A stretch of 64,000 bases of DNA, taken from IMG/VR virus record IMGVR_UViG_3300032334_002236, positions 22,914 through 86,913 of that record. One strand, written 5' to 3'. Positions 43,167 to 52,188 of the stretch are shown here, piece by piece; the first letter of the stretch is position 1, and each line of letters starts with the position of its first letter. The stretch is from a virus. The position numbers and the translations under genes were made by a program. The notes below the pieces were generated by a model, which ran no database searches, was not told the DNA's origin, and saw only the letters and a list, made by a program, of their open reading frames with translations.

Positions 43167-44939
43167 ATGCTTCAATTAAACACATTGACGGTCAAGAACT
43201 TCATGAGCGTGGGAAATGCCACACAAGCTGTGGATTTCAATCGCCGTGATCTCACTCTTGTGCTGGGAGAAAACTTGGACCTGGGTGGTGATGATACAGG
43301 TGCCCGTAACGGCACAGGAAAGACCACCATCATCAATGCTCTCAGTTATGCCTTGTATGGCCAAGCACTGACCAATATCAAGAAAGACAACCTGATCAAC
43401 AAGACCAACGGTCGCAACATGCTTGTGACCGTGGAATTCATCGTGAGCGGCAAGCAATATCGAATCGAGCGTGGGCGCAAGCCCAACGTGACCAAACTGT
43501 ACATCGACGGTAATGAACAGACCGAATATTCAGATAACAGCCAAGGCGACAGTCGTGAAACACAGCACGATATCGATCGTTTGTTGGGCATGAGCGTGGA
43601 CATGTTCCGCCATGTTGTGGCATTGAACACCTATACAGAACCATTCCTGGGCATGCGGACTAATGATCAGAGACAGATCATCGAACAGCTATTGGGCATC
43701 ACTATCCTGTCCGAAAAAGCAGACATGCTGAAAGACCAGATAAAGATCAGCAAAGAGATGATAAATGAAGAGCGTATCAGTATCAAAGCGCAACAGGATG
43801 CAAATACTCGCATTGCTGAACAGATAGAAAACCTCAGGAAACGCCAGAGATTATGGCTGGCCAAACGAGAAGAAGATTGTGTCAATCTGGAACGTGGCTT
43901 GAGAGATCTGGCCGACGTGGATATCGATACTGAGATCGAGAACCATCGCATCCTTGCTGATTACCATGATCGCAAAAAGAGGAAAGCTGATGCGGAAAAA
44001 TGGATCAAAGCCATACAGCAGGATAAGATTAAGGAAGAAAGAAACCAGGCCAAGCTGGAAAAAGAGATCGCTGATCTGGAAAACCACACATGCTATGCTT
44101 GCGGATCTGCGCTCCACGATCAAAAGCATGAACAAGTGCTTGCTGGAAAAGTCAAACAACACAGTGAGTCCGCCGCACAGCTCTTGGCACATGAGCATCA
44201 AGAACAAGAACACACCGACGTGATCGCACAAATCGGCGATATAGGTGATATGCCTAATGTGATCTATGACACACTGGAACTGGCATTGAACCATCGTAAC
44301 ACGCTGGAACAGATGATGGACCAGCTGGACAAACGCCAGGAAGAAGACGATCCGTATGCCGAGCAGATCACAGACATGGAGACAACTGCACTGGCTGAGA
44401 TCACATGGGACCAGGTCAACAGCCTCACACAGGTGCAAGAGCACCAGGAATTCCTGCTCAAGATGCTGACCAACAAGGACAGTTTCGTACGCAAGAAGAT
44501 CATAGATCAGAACCTGGCTTACCTGAACAGCCGTCTGGGCAGCTACCTGTCAGCTATCGGCTTGCCACATGAGGTCAAGTTCCAGAACGATCTTACTGTG
44601 GAGATCACAGAGCTGGGTCGTGAACTGGACTTTGACAACCTGAGCCGTGGCGAACGCAACCGTCTGATACTATCACTCAGCTGGGCATTCCGTGATGTAT
44701 GGGAGAGCTTGTACATGCCCATCAACCTGTTGTTCATCGACGAATTGATCGACTCAGGCATGGATGCATCAGGTGTGGAGAACAGCTTGGCTATCCTCAA
44801 ACGCATGGCACGTGACAGGAACAAGAGCATCTTCCTGGTCAGCCACCGTGACGAACTGGGTGGCAGGGTCAACAATACGTTAATTGTAACAAAGGAAAAT
44901 GGTTTCACGAGTTACGGATCTGATACGGAAATGGTATAA
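43167..44939 (+). CDS. gp46: Recombination endonuclease subunit gp46 (Rad50/SbcC-like ATPase)
   Basis: 590 residues. Walker A is GARNGTGKTT at about 45-54, preceded by an Asp/Gly-rich insertion (LDLGGDDTG). Long coiled-coil arms flank a zinc-hook CYACG (about 309). The ABC signature LSRGERNRLILSLSWAF lies near 490-506 and Walker B LLFIDELIDSGMD near 520. The D-loop and H-loop region (FLVSHRDEL) follows. It is the ATPase partner of gp47. Its promoter is the best in the window, TTTACA-N17-TATAAT, ending 5 nt before the ATG, so the transcript is predicted to start at or next to the A of ATG. Confidence 0.95.
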   Translation: MLQLNTLTVKNFMSVGNATQAVDFNRRDLTLVLGENLDLGGDDTGARNGTGKTTIINALSYALYGQALTNIKKDNLINKTNGRNMLVTVEFIVSGKQYRIERGRKPNVTKLYIDGNEQTEYSDNSQGDSRETQHDIDRLLGMSVDMFRHVVALNTYTEPFLGMRTNDQRQIIEQLLGITILSEKADMLKDQIKISKEMINEERISIKAQQDANTRIAEQIENLRKRQRLWLAKREEDCVNLERGLRDLADVDIDTEIENHRILADYHDRKKRKADAEKWIKAIQQDKIKEERNQAKLEKEIADLENHTCYACGSALHDQKHEQVLAGKVKQHSESAAQLLAHEHQEQEHTDVIAQIGDIGDMPNVIYDTLELALNHRNTLEQMMDQLDKRQEEDDPYAEQITDMETTALAEITWDQVNSLTQVQEHQEFLLKMLTNKDSFVRKKIIDQNLAYLNSRLGSYLSAIGLPHEVKFQNDLTVEITELGRELDFDNLSRGERNRLILSLSWAFRDVWESLYMPINLLFIDELIDSGMDASGVENSLAILKRMARDRNKSIFLVSHRDELGGRVNNTLIVTKENGFTSYGSDTEMV

Positions 44940-44940
44940 T
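44912..44940 (+). promoter_or_regulatory. Sigma70-like promoter of nuclease gene, leaderless
   Basis: TATAAT at 44935-44940, exactly over the gp46 stop codon, with a weak -35 (TTACGG). The nuclease ATG at 44947 follows after 6 nt. Confidence 0.55.
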
Positions 44941-44946
44941 TACTGT

Positions 44947-45468
44947 ATGCCAAGTCCAAGTAAGAACAAAGGAAATAGCTGGGAACGTGACGTTGCCAAG
45001 GATCTAACCAATCTGTATGGTGAATCATTCATCCGAGCTCCTGGCTCAGGTGCATATGTGGGTGGAACCAATGCCCATCGTAAGCAGGTATTGCATGAGG
45101 GACAGATCAGGAGTTTCAAAGGCGACATCATTCCTGGCCAGAGTTTTCCCAGGCTTAATATCGAAGCAAAGAGTTACAAAGACTTTCCATTCCATCAATT
45201 CTTCACAGGCACAGTACTACAACTTGAAACTTGGCTCACACAATTGGCAGCATCGGCAGACCCAGGCGACGTTAACTTACTCATAATGAAATTCAACCGC
45301 AAAGGCAAGTTTGTAGCTTTCAATTTTGACGAAGACAGAGCTTATCCTATATTTGTGGAACGGCATTTCCTATACACCAGCGAAAAACTAGGCACTTGGG
45401 CATTCATGGGTTACGAAGCATTCTGGCGTTTGAATGCGGACGGCATCAGGCATTTATCGGCTGCATAG
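44947..45468 (+). CDS. PD-(D/E)XK nuclease, Holliday-junction-resolvase-like
   Basis: 173 residues from ATG 44947. It begins KNKGNSWERDVAKDLTNLYG and continues FIRAPGSGAYVGG, SFKGDIIP and LNIEAKSYKDFPF. The Glu of WERDVA, the Asp of KGDI and the E-A-K of IEAKSY form a complete PD-(D/E)XK active site in the layout of phage resolvase-like nucleases. It could act on recombination intermediates made by gp46/47 or on packaging substrates; the family alone does not decide. The start follows a TATAAT box by 6 nt and overlaps no ribosome binding site. The longer in-frame start at 44899 lies inside gp46 and is rejected. Confidence 0.75.
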   Translation: MPSPSKNKGNSWERDVAKDLTNLYGESFIRAPGSGAYVGGTNAHRKQVLHEGQIRSFKGDIIPGQSFPRLNIEAKSYKDFPFHQFFTGTVLQLETWLTQLAASADPGDVNLLIMKFNRKGKFVAFNFDEDRAYPIFVERHFLYTSEKLGTWAFMGYEAFWRLNADGIRHLSAA

Positions 45469-45810
45469 GCAAATCATAGTCCCCTATATGAACTACCAAT
45501 CTGAAGGTTGCTGACACCCCGACATTGTCAGGACAGGGACACCGCACGGCCACGCGATAGGCTAAATGATGACAGCTCTGAGAAAAAGCAACTGTCTGGT
45601 AACTGACTCAGTCACACTGGGGTAAAGTTGCTTCCGTTGGATCAGCAGGATTAAAGGGGTACAGGCCAACCGCCCCGCTAGTAACATAGTTCCGCAGTGT
45701 AGATATGATTGAGAGACTCACCGAACGTTCTCATCAGCTGGTCCTGTGATCAGGATCAGTATGACCTCAAGGTCTACCGAAACATTCCAAGATAAACCTT
45801 CAAGAGAATT
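45469..45810 (+). ncRNA. Candidate structured RNA between convergent genes
   Basis: About 340 nt without any credible reading frame. Several helices can be drawn on the plus strand: CTGACA/TGTCAG (45511-45516 with 45526-45531), GACAG/CTGTC (45571-45575 with 45592-45596), AAGCAA/TTGCTT (45586-45591 with 45628-45633) which lies in the loop of the previous helix and makes an H-type pseudoknot, GGGG/CCCC (45656-45659 with 45673-45676), TGAGA/TCTCA (45710-45714 with 45729-45733), CCTG/CAGG (45743-45754) and TGACC/GGTCT-type (45762-45775). No known class was recognised. No own promoter or plus-strand terminator is evident, so strand and boundaries are uncertain. Confidence 0.35.
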
Positions 45811-45843
45811 AAAAAAAAGTTAACGAACGAAGTGAAGTTAACT
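45811..45843 (-). terminator. Intrinsic terminator after gp26 / gp51-like operon
   Basis: On the minus strand AGTTAAC (45843-45837) pairs with GTTAACT (45824-45818) around a 12-nt loop and is followed directly by eight T residues (45818-45811). It lies about 57 nt after the stop codon of the 70-residue gene. A further 6-bp hairpin, GCTTGC/GCAAGC (45844-45861), precedes it. Confidence 0.75.
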
Positions 45844-45899
45844 GCTTGCTGCCAAGCAAGCCTGAAGATGAGCACACAAGGATAAATGGCAAGCTGTGA

Positions 45900-46112
45900 T
45901 CAGAAGTAGGGTAATCCTGATTTCTTGGTCACTTCCAAGTTCTCTTTTATTATCTTGCTGATCATTTCCCGCTCATCACTACTCAGCAACATGGCATCCT
46001 CATATGTGACACCACCTCGCATGTTCCAACTCATCTGTAGTGCGGTATATTTGAGACTCTTGACTTGACCTTCCATGCTATTGACCATACCGATTATCTG
46101 CTCGGTGGTCAT
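45900..46112 (-). CDS. Small baseplate assembly protein (gp51-like by position)
   Basis: 70 residues from ATG 46112: MTTEQIIGMVNSMEGQVKSL, then YEDAMLLSSDEREMISKIIK and ENLEVTKKSGLPYF. It follows the gp26 stop by 2 nt in the same orientation. In T4, gp26 and gp51 are both needed for hub assembly, and small proteins with this kind of C-terminus (SSDEREMISKIIKENLE) follow gp26 in environmental T4-like phages as I recall them. The gp51 name rests mostly on context. The TTG six nt further upstream is not a better start. Confidence 0.55.
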   Translation of the reverse strand: MTTEQIIGMVNSMEGQVKSLKYTALQMSWNMRGGVTYEDAMLLSSDEREMISKIIKENLEVTKKSGLPYF

Positions 46113-46114
46113 GG

Positions 46115-46981
46115 TCAAGAGCCGACTGCGAAAAAATTTGAGTAATCGAACTCCAATGCTAGATCATATACATGGGCACATTCGGTGCATTCCAATCTCA
46201 TCTTGGGTAACTTGGCATCTTCGTTGAATTTTTCCATCTGTTTCTGTATGCGACGGATCATCTGTCCAGGTGCATTGTTGTAATATTCCAGGATATATTC
46301 TGGATCGTCCACCTCAAGTCCATCGCTAGTCATGATATTCTGGGTACTAGTGGCCAACAAGCTCATGTTGAGATCTACCAGGTTTGTCAAGTAGGTATTA
46401 TATCTCTTTACTTTCTCATCTTCAGCCAAGCTATCATCTGTCACTGTGGCTAAGATGCGTTGTTCCTCGAATAGGATACGATTGCGACGATTCACATCGA
46501 AATACTTCTGTGGTTTCAGTTTGATCTTGATATCGGTATCAGTCACCAATTCTGTATAATCAGGTGATCGCACATTAGCCAATGCGTAGTTGAGATCCAC
46601 TGCATGGGTGTTTTCTGCTTCACATGCAGGGCATTTGCTATCCACATCCATGTCTTGACCGTAACTGGCGATCCTAATAGCTATCAGTACAGCATCCACA
46701 TCTATGCTAGGCATCTCCCAGGCATTGATGATGTCAGGGCAGCAGTTCTGGATCACTTTAACCACACCTTCACCATTCATCAGTGCATCAGGGGTGCGGA
46801 TGATGATTTCTTCCCTGGTAGTCATGGGATATACTGCCACTTCTCCGCTGCCTGTGAGATTGATGCTACCAGCTGGCCAATAGTTTCCAGAGCTTGGTAG
46901 TTTCAGATACAAAGCAGGTTGCCTGAAATGTTTGATTAGGGGATTACTTGATTGATTATCCATGTGGTTTTCTGGTTCCAT
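46115..46981 (-). CDS. gp26: Baseplate hub assembly protein gp26-like
   Basis: 288 residues from ATG 46981. Motifs are PALYLKLPSSGNYWPAGS near the start, VYPMTTREEIIIRTPDALMN, GEGVVKVIQNCCPDI, and two CxxC knuckles (CPACEAENTHAV near 114-125 and CTECAHVYDL near 265-274), which suggest a zinc-binding fold. This matches the T4 baseplate-hub gp26 family. ATG 46963 (MDNQSSN) is an alternative start. The upstream late box on this strand (46995-47002) leaves 13 nt of spacing and no clear Shine-Dalgarno sequence is visible. It is divergent from the tape measure gene with overlapping control elements. Confidence 0.8.
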   Translation of the reverse strand: MEPENHMDNQSSNPLIKHFRQPALYLKLPSSGNYWPAGSINLTGSGEVAVYPMTTREEIIIRTPDALMNGEGVVKVIQNCCPDIINAWEMPSIDVDAVLIAIRIASYGQDMDVDSKCPACEAENTHAVDLNYALANVRSPDYTELVTDTDIKIKLKPQKYFDVNRRNRILFEEQRILATVTDDSLAEDEKVKRYNTYLTNLVDLNMSLLATSTQNIMTSDGLEVDDPEYILEYYNNAPGQMIRRIQKQMEKFNEDAKLPKMRLECTECAHVYDLALEFDYSNFFAVGS

Positions 46982-46986
46982 AAATA
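46979..46986 (+). promoter_or_regulatory. Late promoter box, tape measure gene
   Basis: CATAAATA, 25 nt before the ATG at 47012. It overlaps the start codon of gp26 on the other strand. Confidence 0.6.
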
Positions 46987-46994
46987 TGTACAGA

Positions 46995-47002
46995 TATTTA
47001 TT
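46995..47002 (-). promoter_or_regulatory. Late promoter box, gp26
   Basis: AATAAATA on the minus strand, 13 nt before the gp26 ATG at 46981. With the plus-strand box at 46979 it forms an imperfect inverted repeat shared by divergent transcripts. Confidence 0.6.
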
Positions 47003-47011
47003 GGTTGAAAA

Positions 47012-50000
47012 ATGAACCCTCAAGATTTACAGAATCTGTTAGACACACTGAAACAATTCAGCGACAAGCTGGGTACCATCGCTGACGACATCAAGACCAA
47101 TGCCAATAACACGCAAGCCCAGGTAAATCAAAATAATACCAAAATTTCACGTAGCTGGTCCGAGCTGGGTGAAGCCACGAAAAAATTGTCAAAACGTCTG
47201 GACGAAAATGAAAAATCTGCACAAAAGAATGAGGACAGCCAAAAACGCACATACAAGCAACAAGACGACGCAGTAAAGTTCTTCTCCCGGGGTATCAGGC
47301 AGAGCACCACAGAATTCAGTAAAAACTTACAGACTGGCAAGATAAGCCTGAATGAGTTTCGTGATCAGATCAACAGTGCCAAGGATGATATAAAAAACGA
47401 ACAGAATCTCAAAGTCCAGCAAAAACAAGAGCTGATGCGTGAGATCGAAGCCCTGGATAAGAATGTTCAAAGGCAAGCCAAATATGGATTTGCCACAGAT
47501 CTGGCTGGTAAAGCATTGGGCCAGTTGGGCAAGGCAGCTGGTGTTGTAGGCGGAGCCACGTTAGATGTGGTACGTTCCTACCAGAATTCCAGTAGCCAGA
47601 TAGGAATCAGCACCGCTGCTATGTCAGCTGGGGTAAACCTGGCTGGTACTGGGCTCAGCATGGTGGGCGATAGTGCTAGCATTGCTGGCGGTATGCTAAC
47701 CGCGTTCAGTAGAGGACCATGGACAAAAGGTCTTGGTGTAGCCCTCCAAGTTGCAGGGTTTGGTGCTTCTTTTGCTGGTAAATCCATTACAGAACTGGGA
47801 AAAGTAGTACTCCCCATTCTCAACACTGAGATGGAAAAACAGATACAGAGCTTCCAGGCTCTGAGCAATATCGGTGCCATATTTGCAAATGGCGTGGATG
47901 GTATGAGAAAGGCAAGCATAGAAGCTGGCATGGATCTGGGCATGTTGAGTAACGTGTTCAAGACCAACACAGAACAGTTTGCAAATAGTGGTTTAGGTAT
48001 GACTGCTGTCATGGAAAGGTTTGCTGGTGCCCGTAGCAGGAGCATAGCTGATGGATTCCAGAAACAGTTGTTGAACCTGGGTTACAGCGTGGAACAACAG
48101 GGTGGGCTCATGGCTCAGGTGTTCCAACAACTGGGCAGGTCAGGTAAAGCACAGACTGCTACCAGTGAAGAAATAGCCAAACAGACTCTGGAATATGGCA
48201 AGACTCTCAAAGTCATAACAGAATTGACTGGCGCTGACGCTGCTAAACGCATGCAGGAAGCTGGTCGCCAGATGCAAGAAGTGCAGATAGCTTCCAAGAT
48301 TCGTGAGATGGAAGCAAAAAATCCTGGAGCTGAAAAAAGGATACAAGCTATATTAGCCACTGTGCCTGACGAATTAAAGCTGGGAGTCAAACAAAAATTA
48401 GTATTGGGGCAAGTGGTAGACCAAACCACCAATGAGATGATCAGCCAATCACCTAAAATGGGACAAGCAATGGACACCATTGTTGGTGCGATGTATGATT
48501 CCTCTCTTGATGCTAAATCAGGAGCAGCATTAACTGTTAAGACATTGAGTGCTGCTAGAGATCAACTGGCAAAGGATCTAGAGGCTATGGGTACTGCTCA
48601 ATTAGCAGATCCCATGTCATTCACAGCACCGGCTGTTGAAAAAGCAAATAAGATCATAGCACAAACACAATCTTTTGCTGATAAGTTAACTGCAGATGGT
48701 GCACCTAAACGCACAGAAGACGCAGCTAAGACAGAAAACAAAGCCACTGCTGCTATGAATAACGTGATCGAAAACAACATCAAGATGGCCATGAAGATCC
48801 AGGAATTGATATTGGACACAGACATCATGGGCAAATATGCCAAGGCTATGACTAATCTCACTGATACTGTGATAGAACAGATATCAAAATTCGGTGGCAA
48901 GTCTAAACCAGAAAACGAAAACGACAAATCTGAAGCAGCAAAGATAGGAGGTGCAACAGTAGCCTATGGCGTACCAGCAGCTACCTCAATAGCTGGTGCA
49001 GTAGCTGGTGAAGCAATAGGTAAAGAAGTAATCAAGCAGATAGTCAAACGAGGAATTACAGCAACCACAACTGTTGCTGGAGGAGTTGCAGGAACAGGGG
49101 CTATGCCTGGTCCAGGTTCAATTGCAGGTGCAATTGCTGGTGGGATCTTGGGAGAAAAACTAGGTGAAGCTATCGTTGACAGTGACGTCGGGGAAATACT
49201 AATAACTGCTGGTGAGAAAGTAGGACAAATAGTAGAAGCTTCGGTAGAGATTGCCAAAGCTGGGTTCAATAGCATAATAGGCATGTTCAAGAACGCACCA
49301 CATGCCAAACAAGGAGGGATCATTAACAGTGATGTGTCTGGCAGCATTGCCATGCTGCATGGCACTGAAGCAGTATTACCGCTGGATGATGCCAGCATCA
49401 TGACTAAATTGCGCAATAGCCTGATGCCAGAAGCTGGTAATGCTAACCAACTAAGTGGTGTCTCTGAAATCTTAAAAAATATGCAAGACAATAACAGCAA
49501 CATATTGAAACAAGTCTACAAGGAAAGCGGTACAGAATCTTATATCATGATGAGATCCCTTCTACAAATGCAACCATCTACTGGTCACATTACTAATGAT
49601 TTAATAACAGATGCTATCACAAAACTGAATGATCAGGGATCTATCAGTATAGAGACCAATAATCAGATCAAACAGCTTAATGATACTACTAAAATTACGG
49701 CTAGAGATCAACTTATATCAGATCTACGTAATAATAAGGAAGATCCTTTAAGATTTACAGCAGACTCACCGTATTTTGCAAAATACAACGAGGCTATCTC
49801 AGGTAAACAAAAACAACCGGAAAATTTCAATACAGAAGATATTTTTGGTGATCGTATAACCAAAATCAACACGCAGTTGCAGGGCGGTTTCCTTAATATA
49901 AATGACACCATTAGTAAGATACCAAAGACTGTGACTAACCAAAGAGAAAACGTCTTTGATTCAGAAATAGGTCCTGCTAAAGAAAAGACAGGAATTGTTA

Positions 50001-50371
50001 GCGATCTTTTCAAAACTATATCATCGTTAATACCTAACATGGGTACCATGGGCACTGCAAATGATGCTGTCATAGGTGCATTGAACAATCTGACCAGCTT
50101 GAGCGATGCCAGCAACAAGAGTATAGACAATGTCAGCCAGGCTTTAACTGGTGTTAAAGACAGCATGCAAGCTATCGTACAACAGAAACAATCACCTGTT
50201 TCGGAAGAAATGATACAGGCAGTCACAGGCAAAGTCATGGATAGCATGGGTAAGACTCTGGACACCCATAATGAAATATTAACAAAGATCAGCGGCCAGA
50301 TGGCTGATCTGGTGGACCATAGCCGTGCCACCAACTACAACACTGAACAGATGAAATATAGTATCCAGTGA
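47012..50371 (+). CDS. Tail tape measure protein (gp29 analogue)
   Basis: 1119 residues. The N-terminal 150 residues are highly charged, Gln/Lys-rich coiled coil. Hydrophobic Gly/Ala-rich segments lie at about 165-265 (GKAAGVVGGATLDVV, GTGLSMVGDSASIAGGML, VALQVAGFGASFAG) and 645-725 (SIAGAVAGEAIG, GSIAGAIAGGILGEKLG). Near residue 763 is GGIINSDVSGSIAMLHGTEA followed by VLPLDD, a motif typical of tape measure C-terminal regions. The tape measure sets tail length and passes through the tube at ejection. It is placed immediately before the portal gene rather than in the hub operon of T4. The ATG has only a weak ribosome binding site; a late box lies 25 nt upstream. Confidence 0.8.
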   Translation: MNPQDLQNLLDTLKQFSDKLGTIADDIKTNANNTQAQVNQNNTKISRSWSELGEATKKLSKRLDENEKSAQKNEDSQKRTYKQQDDAVKFFSRGIRQSTTEFSKNLQTGKISLNEFRDQINSAKDDIKNEQNLKVQQKQELMREIEALDKNVQRQAKYGFATDLAGKALGQLGKAAGVVGGATLDVVRSYQNSSSQIGISTAAMSAGVNLAGTGLSMVGDSASIAGGMLTAFSRGPWTKGLGVALQVAGFGASFAGKSITELGKVVLPILNTEMEKQIQSFQALSNIGAIFANGVDGMRKASIEAGMDLGMLSNVFKTNTEQFANSGLGMTAVMERFAGARSRSIADGFQKQLLNLGYSVEQQGGLMAQVFQQLGRSGKAQTATSEEIAKQTLEYGKTLKVITELTGADAAKRMQEAGRQMQEVQIASKIREMEAKNPGAEKRIQAILATVPDELKLGVKQKLVLGQVVDQTTNEMISQSPKMGQAMDTIVGAMYDSSLDAKSGAALTVKTLSAARDQLAKDLEAMGTAQLADPMSFTAPAVEKANKIIAQTQSFADKLTADGAPKRTEDAAKTENKATAAMNNVIENNIKMAMKIQELILDTDIMGKYAKAMTNLTDTVIEQISKFGGKSKPENENDKSEAAKIGGATVAYGVPAATSIAGAVAGEAIGKEVIKQIVKRGITATTTVAGGVAGTGAMPGPGSIAGAIAGGILGEKLGEAIVDSDVGEILITAGEKVGQIVEASVEIAKAGFNSIIGMFKNAPHAKQGGIINSDVSGSIAMLHGTEAVLPLDDASIMTKLRNSLMPEAGNANQLSGVSEILKNMQDNNSNILKQVYKESGTESYIMMRSLLQMQPSTGHITNDLITDAITKLNDQGSISIETNNQIKQLNDTTKITARDQLISDLRNNKEDPLRFTADSPYFAKYNEAISGKQKQPENFNTEDIFGDRITKINTQLQGGFLNINDTISKIPKTVTNQRENVFDSEIGPAKEKTGIVSDLFKTISSLIPNMGTMGTANDAVIGALNNLTSLSDASNKSIDNVSQALTGVKDSMQAIVQQKQSPVSEEMIQAVTGKVMDSMGKTLDTHNEILTKISGQMADLVDHSRATNYNTEQMKYSIQ

Positions 50372-50380
50372 TTGGCATAG

Positions 50381-50388
50381 TGTAAATA
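50381..50388 (+). promoter_or_regulatory. Late-like box, gp20
   Basis: TGTAAATA, 18 nt before the gp20 ATG, with AGAGGA between them. Confidence 0.45.
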
Positions 50389-50406
50389 TACAGAGGATTT
50401 ATCTTA

Positions 50407-52188
50407 ATGGCATCATGGAAAAAACACTGGCGTGTGGTCAGTGACGGCAAATATAGTCCAGTTAACGGCAGCGTCACAGACTACAGCAACACCAATTATC
50501 TGGGCCAACAGGCCAATGCGGCATTCCGCAATTACCAGAGCATGCTGCCTGATGTGTATTCGGGACATCCCAACCGTGTGGACCGTTATGCCCAATATGA
50601 GAACATGGACCTGGATTCGGAAGTGAACGCTGCACTGGACATCCTGGCTGAGTTCTGCACACAGATAAACCCAGATACCCAGACCAGTTTCCAACTGCAT
50701 TTCCATGAAGATGCCAACGACAACGAGATCATGATCCTGAAAGAACAACTGCGAGCCTGGTACAGTCTCAACGAATTTGATCAACGCATGTTCAAGATAT
50801 TCCGCAATACATTGAAATATGGCGATCAGATATTCATCCGTGATCCAGAGACCTACAAGTGGTACTGGTCAGAAATGAACCGTGTGAGCAAGGTGGTGGT
50901 CAACGAGAGCCAGGGCAAGAAACCTGAGATCTATTACATCCGTGACATTGCACCAAACTTGCAGAACAACACCATCACCAAGCAACCAGGACCCAACGAC
51001 ACTTATGCTCATGCTCCTTACATGGGTGGCAGCCGCAGTTACACTGCTGGTGGCGAAGTGTTCAGTCCCAACAACCGTTTTGGTGCTGGCAACAATGAAT
51101 TCCCTGTGGATGCAGAACACGTGATCCATCTCAGTCTCACGGAAGGACTGGATGTGAACTGGCCTTTCGGTGTCAGCCTGTTTGAAGGCATCTTCAAAGT
51201 GTTCAAACAGAAAGAACTATTGGAAGATGCCATCATCATCTATCGTGTCCAACGTGCGCCTGAACGCCGCATGTTCAAGATCGATGTGGGTAATATGCCA
51301 GCGCATCTGGCCATGCAATTCGTGGAACGTGTGAAGAACGAGATACATCAACGTCGTATTCCCACACAGGGTGGCGGCGGTCAGAATCTCATGGATGCCA
51401 GTTATAATCCCCTGAGCATCAATGAAGATTATTTCTTTCCACAGACTGCTGACGGTCGTGGATCCAGTGTGGAAGTGTTGCCAGGTGGACAAAACCTGGG
51501 CGAGATCGACGATCTCAGATATTTCACTAACAAATTATACCGTAGTTTGCGTATTCCGTCAAGTTATTTGCCCACTGGTCCTGAAGATTCAGACCGTGTG
51601 TTCAACGACGGCAAGGTTACCACAGCATTGATCCAGGAATTCAGGTTCAATGAATATTGCAAGCGCATACAGCGTTATATCAGTCCCAAGTTCGATACGG
51701 AATTCAAGATGTTTTTGAAATATCGTGGGTTCAATCTGGACAACAGCATCTTCGAACTCAGGTATAGCGAGCCACAGAACTTTGCTGCTTACCGTGAGAT
51801 GGAATTGAATGTCAGCCGCATCAGCAGTTTCACTGGCATAGCACAGACAGAATTCCTCAGCAAGCGTTTCATGCTCAAGAAGTATCTGGGTCTCACAGAA
51901 CTGGAAATGGCAGAAAACGACAAGATGTGGCATGAGGAACGTGGACAAGACGAGCCAGGCAATATGTTACAAGGTAGCGATCTGCGTACAGTGGGTGTCA
52001 CACCAGGTGGTATCAATACCGACATGGATACCTTGGGTGATATAGCTGCACAGCAACCTGGTCCAGGTATGCCTGGTGCAGATAACATGGCACAGGGTGA
52101 AGTTGGTGCTGGTGGTGCTGTAGGTCCACAAGCTGGTGCTGGAACAAGCCCAGGTGGTGCTGCTCCTCCAAGTGGTGGCTTGATATAA
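50407..52188 (+). CDS. gp20: Portal vertex protein gp20
   Basis: 593 residues. Conserved gp20 motifs: YENMDLDSEVNAALDILAEF, QIFIRDPETYKWYWSEMNRV, VIHLSLTEGLDVNWPFGVSL, FEGIFKVFKQKELLEDAIII, YRVQRAPERRMFKIDVGNMP, SYNPLSINEDYFFPQT and SSVEVLPGGQNLGEIDDL. It forms the dodecameric portal through which DNA is packaged and the neck attaches. The last 75 residues are Gly/Ala/Pro-rich and disordered, longer than in T4. AGAGGA lies nine nt before the ATG, with a TGTAAATA late-like box at 50381-50388. Confidence 0.97.
   Translation: MASWKKHWRVVSDGKYSPVNGSVTDYSNTNYLGQQANAAFRNYQSMLPDVYSGHPNRVDRYAQYENMDLDSEVNAALDILAEFCTQINPDTQTSFQLHFHEDANDNEIMILKEQLRAWYSLNEFDQRMFKIFRNTLKYGDQIFIRDPETYKWYWSEMNRVSKVVVNESQGKKPEIYYIRDIAPNLQNNTITKQPGPNDTYAHAPYMGGSRSYTAGGEVFSPNNRFGAGNNEFPVDAEHVIHLSLTEGLDVNWPFGVSLFEGIFKVFKQKELLEDAIIIYRVQRAPERRMFKIDVGNMPAHLAMQFVERVKNEIHQRRIPTQGGGGQNLMDASYNPLSINEDYFFPQTADGRGSSVEVLPGGQNLGEIDDLRYFTNKLYRSLRIPSSYLPTGPEDSDRVFNDGKVTTALIQEFRFNEYCKRIQRYISPKFDTEFKMFLKYRGFNLDNSIFELRYSEPQNFAAYREMELNVSRISSFTGIAQTEFLSKRFMLKKYLGLTELEMAENDKMWHEERGQDEPGNMLQGSDLRTVGVTPGGINTDMDTLGDIAAQQPGPGMPGADNMAQGEVGAGGAVGPQAGAGTSPGGAAPPSGGLI

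Noticed and set aside
45600-45690. tmRNA: the minus strand contains a GGGGCGGTTGGCCT stretch that I recall from E. coli tmRNA
   Set aside because: No GGTTC-type T-loop, no acceptor stem and no tag reading frame are present; the match is short and probably chance.
45469-45810. Group I intron
   Set aside because: A GGCTAAATG stretch and a CATAGTC stretch recall the R and S elements, but their order and pairing do not form P7, and neither flanking gene is interrupted.
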